Below are positions 43,555 through 55,715 of a DNA stretch of 64,000 bases, piece after piece. Position numbers and translations under genes: made by a program. Below the pieces are notes generated by a model. That model was given only the letters and a program-made list of their open reading frames with translations. It did no database searches and was not told the origin of the DNA. Every line of letters starts with the position of its first letter. Positions within the stretch are counted from its first letter, which is position 1. Source of the DNA: Euonymus europaeus (Eukaryota > Streptophyta > Magnoliopsida > Celastrales > Celastraceae); contig OY756972.1 in the NCBI GenBank assembly GCA_963580455.1, positions 15,391,001-15,455,000 on the forward strand, given 5' to 3'.

Positions 43555-46282
43555 TGTTATACCCCATTTTTGTCCAAATTCTTTTGCTATAAAAATACAA
43601 AACAGAAATATGATAATAAATAAAATACAAAAATAAACAAATATACAAAAATAAACTCAAAAAATAGAAAGCCCAACCCCTCCCCCATTAAGCCCAAAAA
43701 TAGAGTTTACAAAACCAAAAGCCCAAATAAACAGCCCATAACCCGGTCCATCTTCAAGAAGCTTCCAACAAATTGAAAGCAAAGGATGGGGGAAGCATGG
43801 TTTGTGGTTGGATGGGGAGGTGGTTGCCGTTGGAGTTAAGGGAGAGCAGGACTTCAATGAAAGGCAGAGATGGCAGGAGATGGTGGAGATTGATGAGGGG
43901 ATGGGCAGAGGAAGTTGAGCCAGAGGTTGGGATGCTACAAAAAGGGGGGGGGGGAGAAGACCAGAGGGAACCAGAGAGAGAAACGGAGAAACAAAGGGGA
44001 AAAGGGAGGAGATCGATCCGAGAGAGAGGGGACCCAGAATACCAAATCACTACCCGACTATACTTCGTCAACCTCTCTTCCCTCAAATCCTGATCGGACT
44101 GCCTTGACAACTCCGATCTCCTCTTCACGCAAGTCCTCAACTGGACCTTCTCACTCCATCCATCATCACCGGCGCTCATACCATTATTGACGGCATCCAC
44201 CCGAAATTCCTTCTGCCCCCACATCCACATCTGTTTTTTTGGTTCGATTTCTTCGAGATTTGAAAGGTAATTTTCTACCCCTCACTCTGTAACCCAAATC
44301 TCTATATACTTTGTTGAATCTTTGTTTCTCAAAACTGGATTGAGGTTGCTTCAGCTGGGTTCAGGCTTGCTCTTGTTGTTCCGTTATTGTTTTGTTTCTT
44401 GGTTATTTCTTGTGCTTCTCTGTCTACTTTGCTTGCTTGTATTGTTCCTGGTTTTACATGTCGAGCTCGGGAGGGCGGTCGCACCACCGGATGTGGAGGA
44501 GTGGTTACCGTTGGCCATGTACTAGAAGGGAGAAGACACTTCTGGTTTGAGGTATTGGGCCGGTAGGGCTGGTAAGACTTTGGGCCAAGGTTGTTCTTTT
44601 ATTGGGCCGGTTACAGGATTGATAAAATTGGGCTAGGCTTGTATGATGAATTGATAAATTGGGCCACGTTGGTACATGCTTTGTAATATTTGAAATGGGG
44701 CCGGGCTTTTATTGTTTCTTTAGCCAAGAATGATTGTTATATTGGGCCGGTTACAGATTCATGGGGCTTTGGGCCTATTTTTGTTGATTGAATTATCGGG
44801 CCAAGTCCTTGCATGTTTTAAGGTATTGATGACGAGCCAGTAATTGGGATTGGGTTTACATGCATGTGGGTTTATATGTATAGATCATTGGGCTTTAACT
44901 TATTTCTTGTGTATATTTGGTTCTTGTTTGTATATTGGGCTTTGGGTTTATAAATCATGCATGGATTTGTTGAGGTAGAAATTAGTAAACCCAAAGCCAT
45001 GTAAATTGTAACTCATGTAAATAAATGGATGTAAATAATAAAATGCATACATGTATATTTAGGATGTTAGAAGCATATGGATTTATTGAAATATGACTGC
45101 TTAGTATGCATGTTTAGGCTTTGTGCAAATTGTGAATATTTAGATTGCATACTTAGAATCTTGTTTCATTGTTATGCCATAAAAAAGACGCAACGCGATA
45201 ACAATTAAATCTAAGCCGTTGCACCTTAAAAAAATGACACCAAGACTAATATGAGAAACTCGTATTCTGTTTAAATACCAAAAGAACCTTCAAGATATTG
45301 GGGTTTTTGTCGGCATTTATTCAGAATACTTGATTTTCGTGGAACCAAAAAGCAAATTTATTTTTAGGGATTAGAAGAATCTATTTAAGGACTCAAGAGG
45401 GGGTTTAAAGATATTTGACCCATCTAATGAGCCTTAAATGTATTCTTTCTTTTCTCATAAAGAATATGATTGTGAGTATGGCTTAAATTGACCGAGTGGG
45501 TGTCTGTGGATCGATTTGATGCATCAATCGAATTCCAAAAATTCACAACCTTTTCAAAATTATCAAAACCACTTCAAGTGGACTTTTCATCAATCTCCAA
45601 ATTATTTCAGCCAAGCCGGGAATGGCTGTAGTGATCCCGTGCACCTCTTTTAAATTATCAAAACCACTTCAAGTGGGATTTTTCATCATTCTCCAAAGTA
45701 TTTTTCAGCCAAGCCGGGAATGGCTGTAGTGATCCCGTGCACCTCTTTTAAATTATCAAAACCACTTCAAGTGGATTTTTCATCATTCTCCAAAATATTT
45801 TCAGCCAAGCCGGGAATGGCTGTAGTGATCCCGTGCACCTCTTTTAAATTATCAAAACCACTTCAAGTGGATTTTTCATCATTTTCTAAAAATATTTTCA
45901 GCCAAGCCGGGAATGGCTGTAGTGATCCCGTGCACCCTTTTAAAATCATCAAAAACCACTTCCAGTGGATTTTTCATCCAAGCATCAAATTGCCACAATA
46001 TTAATGGGGTCAAACCCACTCAATTGAAACATGGACTTTCTAGTATATATAGAAATTCATTAAAGCAATTGGGACATACAAACTCTTTTCAAAACAAAAT
46101 TCGAGCCAAATAAGAAAACATTTTAAGGCAACCGTTTTTTCGGGAGTTGTGGGGTGCCTAACACCTTCCCCATGCTCAATAGACCCCCTTACCCATTTCT
46201 TTTTCGTAGACCATATTAGGTGTCCAATTGCACCTTAAAAATCAATTGGTGGCGACTTCATTTTTTCAAGCCGGTTGCTTCA
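43555..46282 (+). repeat. 3' LTR of the young element
   Basis: 2728 bp. Identical on reading to the 5' LTR except one more G in the poly-G run near 43950. It carries the same tandem units at 45562-45992. Confidence 0.95.
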
Positions 46283-46287
46283 GGGTC
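46283..46287. other. Target-site duplication, right copy (GGGTC)
   Basis: GGGTC directly after the LTR end TTGCTTCA, followed by GAGTGAGGATTTTTCG, which continues the E2 leader. Confidence 0.95.
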
Positions 46288-46659
46288 GAGTGAGGATTTT
46301 TCGCAAGCCTGCACGGAGAATTTAATCCCTCGAAGCTCTCGTTTACTTCATCCTCTCCTAAGGGTATTAAGTCCGAGTTGTTGGACTCATAAAAAGGGTA
46401 TAGTGCACGATGTGTGAGGACAATAATATAAAATAAAATAGCTCACAAAACACAACACATTTTTTTTTGAAAATAATAAAAGAATATCAATGAAAATAAA
46501 AAAAATAACTAGAGAAATAAAACACAAAATATATTTAAAACAAACAAAATCAAATAATGGGATAAGAAAAATTAAATTTAGAAGGCCCAACTCACTAGTT
46601 GTTTTTTAAAGAAATATATATTCATTTAAAAACTAGTTTCCCCAGTGAAGTCGCCAGTG
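46283..46659 (-). mobile_element. E2, leader and primer-binding site
   Basis: Continues E2 beyond the young insertion, collinear with E1 14570-14930. The primer-binding site (46639-46656) reads TGGCGACTTCACTGGGGA on the minus strand, identical to the young element. The 5' LTR that should follow to the right is not recognisable, so it is lost or replaced. Confidence 0.8.
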
Positions 46660-46867
46660 TTACTAATGTAATATGTCTATTGATTGGATATTTTGAGGAG
46701 GTAGTCTGGTTAGTCAGGTTGCCTGTTGTAGGACCTTGAGGTCTAAGGTTATATTTTCACTAGGGAGTTGAGATTTGAGTAGTTTTCATCCGTTGTGGTG
46801 GCGCTCGTGCTCCTCGTGCATGACTTAGCATGTGTGTGGCTAGTGCGCCATTCAAAAAAAAAAAAAA
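46660..46867 (+). other. Unidentified segment ending in poly-A (possible retroposon 3' end)
   Basis: Unlike the surrounding Tat sequence. It ends GCGCCATTC followed by 14 A (46854-46867), which would suit the 3' end of a LINE or processed copy. No coding part is visible. Confidence 0.3.
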
Positions 46868-47404
46868 GTAGGGTAGAGTGAATACTCATGAGAAAGTTAA
46901 TTAGTAATTACAGAAACGCCGTAAAAGCCACGAGACTAGTTTGTTGATCATATGCAGCAGTTGGTCATAGGAGTGACATCAATGGTGACCCAACGGAACA
47001 TGTGGTTGAAACTTGAAAGTGTTTCAAGGCAGGACCAATTCAATCTCCATTACATCTGTAGTTTTTGGAATAAACTAACCATATTCTTTGGGATTCCTAC
47101 GTCATCAGATAAATTAAAAAAACTAAACACGCCAAAATGATCTAATTCCTGTCATGATCTGAGAATATTACTTTTTCACAAAAGCTCAAATGAAAACAGA
47201 TCTGATGAAGATGGACCAATCCAGATCTCTTTTGATATATATTCTCGTCACAATCAGAAAAGTCCACACCTAATGTTACAACAACATCTCAAATATTTCT
47301 CTACTTCACTCTATATCTACATATATATTATACACCCAAGCTTGTAAAAGCAGGTAGCAATAGAACAGAAGGAAGAAAACTGCAGAGGAAGAAGAAACAA
47401 TGAG
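46868..47404 (+). promoter_or_regulatory. Promoter-like island
   Basis: Not recognised as part of any element here. About 47270-47402 looks like a plant core promoter and 5' UTR: CTCTATATCTACATATATATTATACACCC, then a purine-rich leader (GAAGGAAGAAAACTGCAG) and an ATG at 47401. After a few codons the ATG runs into Tat sequence. It could be the remains of a host promoter or chance. Confidence 0.3.
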
Positions 47405-48729
47405 CACACCCCAAAACTGTTACATCTTTTCCATTATCATCAATTTCAGTCTTGTGGAATGGAAAGTCTGGGATGAAGAATGAAGGCGAATGAATGAAAA
47501 ATTTTGAACAAAGAATTTGATCTTATAAAAGACATGATGGAAGTGTCAGAACATGTGAATGTCATACTATAAAATTTTTCAAATCAAAGTAATGACATGC
47601 TCATAAAAAAACCAATAAGTGGTCATGAGCTAGACCACAAATGGCGGTGCATTTGAAGATTACTCCTGAAGGAAATTGATAAGAGATTGAAAATTCCAAA
47701 ATTGATCCAATTACTGAGCTCAAAAAACAATGGTCTAGAAATGACCTAGCAAGTATTAGCAACAGAATTATGACTCTCTTTCATAGTTGCAACATGAAGT
47801 TTCTTAAATTGCACACACAACTGTCCAAATGTTATCCCAACACGATCCTTTCTAAATCAATCAACATGAAGAATGAAAGTCAATTTTCTCGAAATTGCTC
47901 CAATGTTGGGTCAGTTGTCAATTTTTATTATTTAATCTATGCATGATTGTGAATTTATGTGCATCCTATAAACAAAGAACTAATTGTACATGTAATGGTA
48001 ATGAATGACACATATATACAGGATGTAACCTAACTAAAGCATGCAAAATAATACATGAAATGTATATACATGCATGTGTGAGCAACAAAAGAAGTATATA
48101 AATAGGCGTAACTTTAAATGATATATGCAAAATAAGTACATGAAACCTACATGTACAATAAAAATAATATATGTATGAATCAAAATAAAACGTTATATAC
48201 AGCAAACATAACAACAAAACAAAATGATATATACAACAAAATGATATATACAATATAAGTTTAGAACTAGTTTCCTGTGTCCTATGACTATGGTAATTGG
48301 TTATGGACAATCTAGGCTCCCGACTTATTCCCCCGCTAGTGTCCATTGCTGGAATAGCCTGGGTCCCCCTTAATAGAGGAGTGGGTTGAGTGAGGATTGA
48401 AATCCCTCGAAGGTCTCGTTTACTTCATCCTCTCCTAAGGGTTTTGAACCCGAGTTGTTGGACTCATGAAATGGTATCGTGCAGAAAACACAACATTTTT
48501 TTTAAAAATAATAAGAGAATATCAATAAAAACTAGAGAAATAAAGCACCAAATATATTTAAAAAAAACAAAATCAAATAATAGGATAAGAAAAGTTAAAT
48601 TTAGAAGGCCCAACTCACTAGCTTTTTTTTAAGAGATATATACACATTTAAAAACTAGTTTTCCCCAGCAGAGTCGTCAGTTGTCGCAATCGGTTTTGCG
48701 AGAGGAATTTTAAAAGAGAGTCGCCACCA
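47405..48729 (-). mobile_element. E3: 5' fragment of a non-autonomous Tat element
   Basis: Minus-strand order: 48-bp LTR end (48729-48682), primer-binding site TGACGACTCTGCTGGGGA (48679-48662), leader, pro end (47735-47664), intron region (about 47664-47450) and pol exon start (47450-47405, KIEIDDNGKD). More diverged than E1 and E2. It is cut at the promoter-like island. Confidence 0.75.
48682..48729 (-). repeat. 48-bp LTR remnant joining E4 to E3
   Basis: The minus strand TGGTGGCGACTCTCTTTT... to CCGATTGCGACA is only the 3' end of a Tat LTR. It lies directly between the tail of E4 (which lacks its polypurine tract) and the primer-binding site of E3. Confidence 0.75.
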
Positions 48730-48849
48730 TTGCGTGACCTTTACGTAGTAATGGCGCGCAAAGGAGTAGTAAACATATTTTTGGTCCAATTTCACGAAAA
48801 CACATGGGATCACTACAGTCAATCTTGGATTGGCTGACGATAGAATTTT

Positions 48850-49137
48850 TTTTTTTTTGAAAGATGCTCGAGATTACTAGGGCCATTCCCAGCTTGGCTA
48901 ATCATTTTCAATGATTCGCCAAGCCGGGAATGGCCCTAGTGATCCCGTGCATTTTTTAAAAAAATCATTTATTGGCCAAGCCGAGAATGACTCTAGTGAT
49001 CCCGAGCATTTTTCAAAAAAATCATTTTCAATGATTCGCCAAGCCGGGAATGACCCTAGTGATCCCGAGCATTTTTCAAAAAAATTCATTTTCAATGATT
49101 CGCCAAGCCAGGAATGGCCCTAGTGATCCCGTGCATT
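48850..49137. repeat. Tail tandem array of E4 with inverted half
   Basis: One unit near 48866 has the element's (minus) orientation, but four units at about 48918, 48974, 49040 and 49102 read on the plus strand. At the turn, GGCTTGGCTAATCATT is followed by AATGATTCGCCAAGCC. Confidence 0.85.
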
Positions 49138-49271
49138 TTAAATTAACATTATTTTGAATTATTGTATTTACACAAAGAAATTTACATGGGGACACTGTAG
49201 TTATCCCTAGGCTTGTCAGTGACATGGGCTGGACTTGGGTAAAAAATACATGAACTGACACTGTAGAGTTC

Positions 49272-50263
49272 TTAGTTGGGCCTCTCCATATTCGCGACCA
49301 CATTCAACAGTTGCTCCCACCTTTGTCGCCTGGGCTCCGACTGATGTTCATGAGTTGGTATCTTCTGAATACGGTCAGGTGGTGATGGTGGTGGTTTAAA
49401 AGCATATCGAGATGTTTCCCCTAGTAATACAACTCGTGTCCGTGATGTTTTTCGCCTCTTGGAGCAGCGATCATTTGGTTAATGTCTTTCCGCCAGTTAT
49501 TTTTCTGCATAATGCTTATTGTATAAAATGGGGAGATTTGGCTTATAGGTGGACGAATGCCTTCGCTCAAAACTAGTCGAGTAACAAGTCGTGGGAAATA
49601 TAATTTTTCGACCTTCGTTGGTCTATTCTCCACGAAACTCTGTGTCTTTAGAATAGTGGCCATAAAGAATTCTCCAATATCGAACCATACTCCCTGATAC
49701 ATGTAGTATAGGGCATGAAGAATCTTACCCCGTTTCTGGCGGTGGTGGCCGATGAGGCAAAGATTGTGCCGGAGAGCGTCGTCCAGCAACCACATCTTCG
49801 GTGGCAAATCTGAGCGGCGTGTAGCTTTTACTTTCTTATCGCTCTGTCCTCGACACATGTTGTCAATTATCTCCTTCTTAGAAACAGATACCGGTGCTTC
49901 GAAACCGGTAGCTACATCATAAGATGGGGGATACCCTAAACACTCGCATATGTCTGCTGTGGTAAACTGGAGTTTTATACCAATTACTTCCACCTGGTAA
50001 ATCAGATGTGGTCCGGTTCTCGTACGCGGTGGTAACATTTCAAGAGTCTTGTGGAAATCACGAACTATACGAGGGTACACTGATAAATTACCTATAGGAT
50101 CTGGGTTAACCAAAAATAAGATAGAGTGATCCTAGAGGTAGTTCACAGCCCAACGAGCGTTGGCATCTCTAAGAATGTGAAGGTCGAATCGTCGCTTAGG
50201 AATAATTTTCGCTTTAGCAAACAACGTGATTGCTTGTAAGCGGGGTGACAGAGTCCCATCCAT
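49272..50263 (-). pseudogene. ORF A of E4, broken
   Basis: Starts MDGTLSPRLQAI at 50263. A TAG near 50134 interrupts NYL*DHS and a frameshift lies near 49460 (after DINQM). The other conserved blocks (VRDFHKTLE, QVEVIGIKLQFTTADICECL, WLLDDALRHNLCLI, MYQGVWFDIGEFF) remain. Confidence 0.85.
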
Positions 50264-51197
50264 TAAATGAGATGAAAGATGGGTGAGGATTTTCACGTGA
50301 TGAAAGTGAGAAGTAGTGGAAGAAAAGGTGAAACAACGAACAAAAATCACCGAAAGTGAGTAATTGTGTCTATAATGGATGAGACAAAGGACAAAGTGAC
50401 AAGATTAGAGTAGAACAGTGATCGACGATTAGTGAAAGTGAAGGAGGTTTTGAAAGAGATGAAATGATAAGATAGGTGTGCAGATGTTAGAGATGGTGAA
50501 GATACACGACTTAGAGAGGAGGAGGAAAAATCTGGCCATAAGAGACAAAACGTTACAGAGAAGTCGTAAGATTTCAAAAGATGTTGAAAACTCGAGATCA
50601 CGGATGATATGGTGAAGATGTGTCGCTTAGTGAAAAAGAGAAGAAATCAATCAGAAGAGGCAAAAATCGGCCAGAAAGGAAGATAGAGAAGAAAAATATG
50701 GATGTGCGCCTGAACTGGTGATAGAGACGTGATAGAGAAAGGGAGGAAAAATGATAGAGACAGGAATAGGAATATGGACAAAATATTTTGAAAATACACG
50801 CCATGAAAACGAAAGAAATTAAGAAAGTCATGCCTGCCTGGATTGTGACAAGGGCGGGGAAGAGGCATGATAGTGATGGTGAAGAAAAATGATAGAGACA
50901 AGAAAGAAGAATATGGCCGAAAGATATAAAACACATGTCATGAAGACGAACGAAATGAAGAAAGTCACGCCTGTCTGACTTGTGACTGGGACGGGCAAGA
51001 GTCATGATAGAGATGGTGAAGACGTATGACTCAACAATGAAGAAGAAAAATTTGTTAGAAGAGACAAAACTTTTGAACGAATTTCATGAAAGAGAAATAA
51101 GAAGAAATGTTGGAACACACGCCCGAGCCATTACAACCTCTTGTCAAGGCAATGATTGGGAGTGACGGCTTGGTAGTTGAAACATGCAATCAACGCA
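50264..51197 (-). repeat. Purine-rich degenerate repeats upstream of ORF A (E4)
   Basis: Same block as in E1 and E2, with units of the type GTGATGGTGAAGA(A/C), GATAGAGACAGGAA and AATATGG(A/C)C. The last matching string on the right is GAAACATGCAATCAACGC near 51195. No gene. Confidence 0.6.
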
Positions 51198-51207
51198 TGA
51201 ATACCAT

Positions 51208-51843
51208 TGTTTCAAAGCACCGATATCTGTTTCTAAGAAGGAGATAATTGACAACATGTGTCGAGGACAGAGCGATAAGAAAGTAAACGCTACACGCCGC
51301 TCAAATTTGCCACCGAAGATGTGGTTGCTGGACGACGCTCTCCGGCATAATCTTTGCCCCATCGGCCACCACCACCAGAGACGGGGTAAGATTCTTCATG
51401 CCCTATACTATATGTATCAGGGAGTATGGTTCGATATTGGAGAATTCTTTATGGCCATGATTCTAAAGACACAGAGTTTCGTGGAGAATAGACCAACGAA
51501 GGTCGGATAATTATATTTCCCACGACTCGTTACCCGATTGATTTTGAGCAAAGGCATTCGTCCTCCTATAAGCCAAATCTCCCTATTTTATCCAGTAAGC
51601 ATTATTCAGAAAAACAACTGGCAGAAAGACATTAACCAAATGACCACTGCTGCCAAGAGGCGAAAAGCACCATGACCACGAGTTGTATTACTAGGGGAAA
51701 CATCTCGATCTGCTTTTAAACCACTACCATCACCACCTGACCGTATTCAGAAGACACCAACTCATGAACATCAGTCAGAGACCAGGCGACAAAGGTGGGA
51801 GCAACTGTCGAATGTGGTCGCGAATATGGAGAGGCCCAACTAA
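51208..51843 (+). pseudogene. ORF A of E6, N-terminally truncated and broken
   Basis: Begins within the FEAP(I/V)SVSKKEIIDNMCRG block and ends at TAA 51841. Stops follow NRPTKVG (51508-51510) and KRRKAP (near 51673). All later conserved blocks are recognisable, including YFPRLVTRLILSKGIRPP. Confidence 0.85.
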
Positions 51844-52009
51844 GAACTCTACAGTGTCAGTTCATGTATTTTTTACCCAAGTCCAGCCCATGTCACGGAC
51901 AAGCCCAGGGATAACTACAGTGTCCCCATGTAAATTTCTTTGTCTAAATACAATAATTCAAAATACTAACAATTTAAAAACAAAAAAAAAATCAAATCAA
52001 ATTCATTCA

Positions 52010-52520
52010 AATGTCAACCAAGCGGGGAATGGCCCTAGTGATCCCGAGCATTTTTTCAAAAATCACTTCCAATGATTAGCCAAGCCGGGAATGGCCCTAG
52101 TGATCCCGAACATTTTTTTAAAAAAAAATTCATCATTTTCAATAATTCGCCAAACCGGGAATGGCCCTAGTGATCCCGAGCATTTTTTCAAAAATCATTT
52201 TCAATGATTCGCCAAGCCGGGAATGGCCCTAGTGATCCCGTGCATTTTTCAAAAAAATCATTTTCAATGATTCGCCAAGCCGGGAATAACCTTAGTGATC
52301 CCGAACATTTTTCAAAAAAAAAAGAGAAAAAAAAACATTTTCAATGATTGGCCAAGCCGTGAATGACCCTAGTGATCCCGAGCATTTCTTTTTTTAAAAA
52401 AAAAAAATCATTTCCAATGATTCGCCAAGCCAGGAATGACCCTAGTGATCCCGAGCATTTTTCAAAAAAAAAAATTCTCAAAAATTTCGGCCAGGCTGGG
52501 AATGGATACATCGATCCCAT
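52010..52520 (+). repeat. Tail tandem array of E6
   Basis: Seven units plus one diverged unit, starting near 52018, 52079, 52150, 52212, 52276, 52350, 52425 and 52488, with spacing about 62-75 bp. Core GCCAAGCCGGGAATGGCC, then TAGTGATCCCGAGC. Confidence 0.9.
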
Positions 52521-52605
52521 GCATTTTCGTGAAATTTGATCAAAAATAGGTTTACTACTCCTTTGCGCACCATTACTATGTAAAGGACACGCAAATGGGG
52601 GCAGC

Positions 52606-53597
52606 TGTAATACCCCATTTTTGTCCGGCAGATTTTTGTGTTAAACAAATAATAATATTAAAAAATCAAAAATGAGTAAAATAATAAATAATAAATAAAT
52701 AAACCTATCCCACTACCCAATTTACCAATCAAGCCCAATTACCAAATCCTACATCTAACCCACAAAATACCCAAAGGCCCGGCCCACCTAAAGATAACCT
52801 AATAGGACTCAATCAAACTTTTGATTAGGGAGGCCGGCACCGTTTGGCAGCAAAAGGAAGAAAGAAGGAATGTGGCCGATTGATTGGAGAGAGAGGAAGA
52901 AAAGGGAGAAAGTGGTTGTTGAAAAGGAGAAGTTAGTGGAAGAAAAGGAGGGAATGGGGGGCGGCTGTTGAAAAAAGAGCAAGGCAGAGAGAGAGAGAAC
53001 GTGGGAGAGGAGAAAAAAGGAGATCGGCTGGATTAAATAGAGGGAGGAGAGTTGTTGTTTAGGGGGAGAACCGGAGAGGGAGATTGGATCATCTTCTAGC
53101 TACCATAATTTCTTTCCACCAAAATCCATCTTCAACAAAGCTCAAATCCTCACTTTTCCATCCATGACTTAATCCACAATATCAGCATCACCATTCAATT
53201 GGGGGGGGGGGGAAGCACCAACACCATAGATTCTCCCATTTCACCACCCCAAGCTTATCGTCAAGCTTTGCGCCAGGTTTTTCAATCTGTGATTTGGAAA
53301 CGATCCGTGGTCCGATCGAAGTGAAATTTGGACAGTGATTTCACAATATCTGAAATATTGTTCTGTACGGTGCGATTATCGATGGAGGACGTCTATCTAA
53401 CCCAGTTAATGATAGAACGTCACTGTAATTTTGAGGAAAAGTGATACTACGCCAGGTTTTTAAATCACTGATCGGGAAACGATCCGTGGTTCGACAGTTG
53501 TCGACAAAAGCCATCACTTGATTTGTAACAGTTGTCAGGCATTACCTCTGCCTACAATAAGGGTTGACAGCTTCTCGTGCGTGATGGCGAAGGTGTA
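52606..53597 (+). repeat. Partial 3' LTR of E6
   Basis: TGTAATACCCCATTTTTGTCC directly after the polypurine tract. It shares its start with the young LTR and its middle with the E2 LTR. An internal imperfect duplication (CGCCAGGTTTTT...GATCCGTGG) lies at about 53270 and 53450. Cut at ~53597 by the next LTR. Confidence 0.7.
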
Positions 53598-53599
53598 AT

Positions 53600-55715
53600 T
53601 GGTGCAATTGGTCACCGATTAAAAATAATTTGGTCTGCGAAAATCCAAAAAAAATGGGAAAGTGAGTTTGTTACGTATGGGGAAGGTGTGAGGCACCCCA
53701 CAACGTCTGTTTTAAAAAACAGTTGCCAATTTAACTTTTATTATCCCATTAAATGATTAAGAAAATCAAACATGACATTAAACAAAAATATATACATGAG
53801 GTATGATAATTATTTACAAGATATAAAAGTTATATTGAGAGTCTAATATTGAAGTTCATGGGACCCTTCCATCCAATGGTCAAGTTTCCATGAAACATTC
53901 TTACCTCAAGAATGTTTTTGAGGGTGCATCCAATGCATCCTCGGATTAATTCCGTCGTTGGTTATGACTTTCGATATAATTTTTATATACACATAAAATA
54001 TAAAATATGAATGTTTAAAAATAAAAATAAGAAATCCACTCCATCCAATGGTTAGGAATTCCTAAAATTTCCTCAAGAATCCGATCGAAAACATCCAATG
54101 TCACTCGATTGGTTCCGTCGTCGGATTAAACCTCAATATATTACCCACTCTAAGCATGCAATCTAAACACTCATTTGATATATACATGAACCCTAAGTGT
54201 CTACATGCTTCTAACACCCTAAAATCACATATGCAATTTTATTATTTTTGTTTTACTATTTACATGGTGGTATATGGCCTTGGGGCCCAATTCCCACTAA
54301 TCTAAAAATCCTAATTTTCTAAACCCAAAAATCCAAGTTAAACATGAAAAATAAAAAATAAAAAACCCAATATTACAAGCCCATTTGTTAACTTTACAAA
54401 CCCAACTATCTCAACCCAAAACCCATAAGAAAATGGGTCATAATAATGGTTGACCCAATCAAAGGCCCAATTTCAGCGGCCCAAACCTCTTCTTTCTTTC
54501 CCAAAGCCCAGAATCAATCTAATAGTTTTGAACTTATTGGCCCAATGTCTTCCTTTGGATGACAAGGCATTGAAGCCTTCTCCTAGCTTTCCCAATTCTG
54601 AAACATAGAAGAAACGGCGCACCAAAGGCACCAATGGCAGAGGGGGCTCCACTCATCCGTCAATGCCCACAAAGCTTATGAAATTTTGCATAGTTAACAC
54701 CTTATGCAAAAGATCCTTGATGAGAAATCTTGGAATTTTGACTTGGTTGAATATCTCTCTTAGTAGATACATCTCCTTCCTTTGCAGATCCCTAGGTGTC
54801 ACTCTCCATCTGTGGATCTCCACCAGCGCTCCCGTCCAGGGATTATTGATTAGCTTTCGAATCAGGCCGAGTCATCTTCAACACAAGACAAGAAATCTTG
54901 CTGAGATTCAAGAACAGATCGAGTAGATTTCTGTCAATGACCACATATGATTGACACATCTTAGAGAGTCGAAAGTTCTCCTAGTCTTGATCGGAGATAA
55001 CATACAAACACAAACAAACGCACAAAACCAAAACAATGGAGAAGATACACTTAGCTTTTCAAACGACAGAAGGTGTTGGCCCCCCCCGCCCCCCCAAAAC
55101 AGGTGCAGATACCATGTTTTTGTAGGAGCCAGGAAATGGAAGCCAGCCCAGGAATTCCGGTCCCAAATCCTTGATTTTCCTATGTTAGGTGAGAAAGGAA
55201 GAAAAAATAAAAGTTTCTTGGAGAAAATGGGGGAGTGAGTTAGGGGAAAAAAAAGAATTCGGTGGAGACAAAAGGAGGATTCCAGTAGGTATTGAAGAAA
55301 AAAAAGAAAATCACGTTAGGTATTTACTTCAAAAAATCATGTTCAAAAGTCAAAAAAATATGGTCCAAAAGTGTGGCAAAAATTAAAAGTGACGTAAAAA
55401 ATTAAAATATGTCCAAATATGAGTCCCCAATCCAAATATGAGTCCCCAATTATAGTATCCCTAATCCCGTATTTCAATATTCCATTTCTCCAAAAATCCC
55501 TCCATAATCCCTAATTTTCATTCAAGAATCGAAACTTTCACTAGATTGTTCCCAATTAAAGATAATGAAATCATTTAATTGTATTTCTCTTAATTTTCTT
55601 TTTCTCTTCAGAACTGGGCCAAGCCCTTCCCTTAATTGGCATCTTCTTATTTTGGGCTTGAGGGGAAGCACTATGGATTTGTGGATTGGGACCTGGACAA
55701 AAATAGGGTACTACA
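53600..55715 (-). repeat. Tat-type LTR (E1 family), truncated at its end
   Basis: The minus strand begins TGTAGTACCCTATTTTTGTCC at 55715 and ends in GGTGACCAATTGCACC, lacking the last ~20 bases present in the E1 LTR. Closely similar to 14951-17026. It has its own small duplication of CAAATATGAGTCCCCAAT at about 55415-55450. Confidence 0.75.

Larger units (their letters stand above)
27674..46282 (+). mobile_element. Complete young Tat/Ogre-type Ty3/gypsy retrotransposon, 18.6 kb
   Basis: Two LTRs (27674-30400 and 43555-46282), a primer-binding site, ORF1, gag, pro, intron, pol with two RNase H domains, a post-pol ORF A and a polypurine tract, all on the plus strand. The five bases GGGTC flank both ends (27669-27673, 46283-46287) and occur once in the empty site seen in E1 (AGTGGGTCGAGTGAGG near 14569). 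On reading, the LTRs differ only by 10 against 11 G in one poly-G run, so the insertion is very recent. All reading frames are open apart from one TAG between gag and pro and the stops in the putative intron. Confidence 0.95.
48730..51197 (-). mobile_element. E4: 3' fragment of a non-autonomous Tat element
   Basis: Purine-rich repeats (51060-50340), ORF A (50263-49272), the tail array (49137-48850) and the conserved TTTACTACTCCTTTGCGCGCC tail, all minus strand. It begins abruptly at an inversion junction near 51197. Confidence 0.75.
51198..53597 (+). mobile_element. E6: 3' fragment of a Tat element, plus strand
   Basis: ORF A C-terminal part, tail array, polypurine tract ATGGGGGCAGC (52593-52605), and the first ~990 bp of a 3' LTR. 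It faces E4 with opposite orientation at the 51197 junction. Confidence 0.8.

Noticed and set aside
52010..52520. CRISPR-like regular array
   Set aside because: Plant DNA; spacers are A-rich and related to each other, repeats vary, and the arrays are a fixed part of retrotransposon tails.
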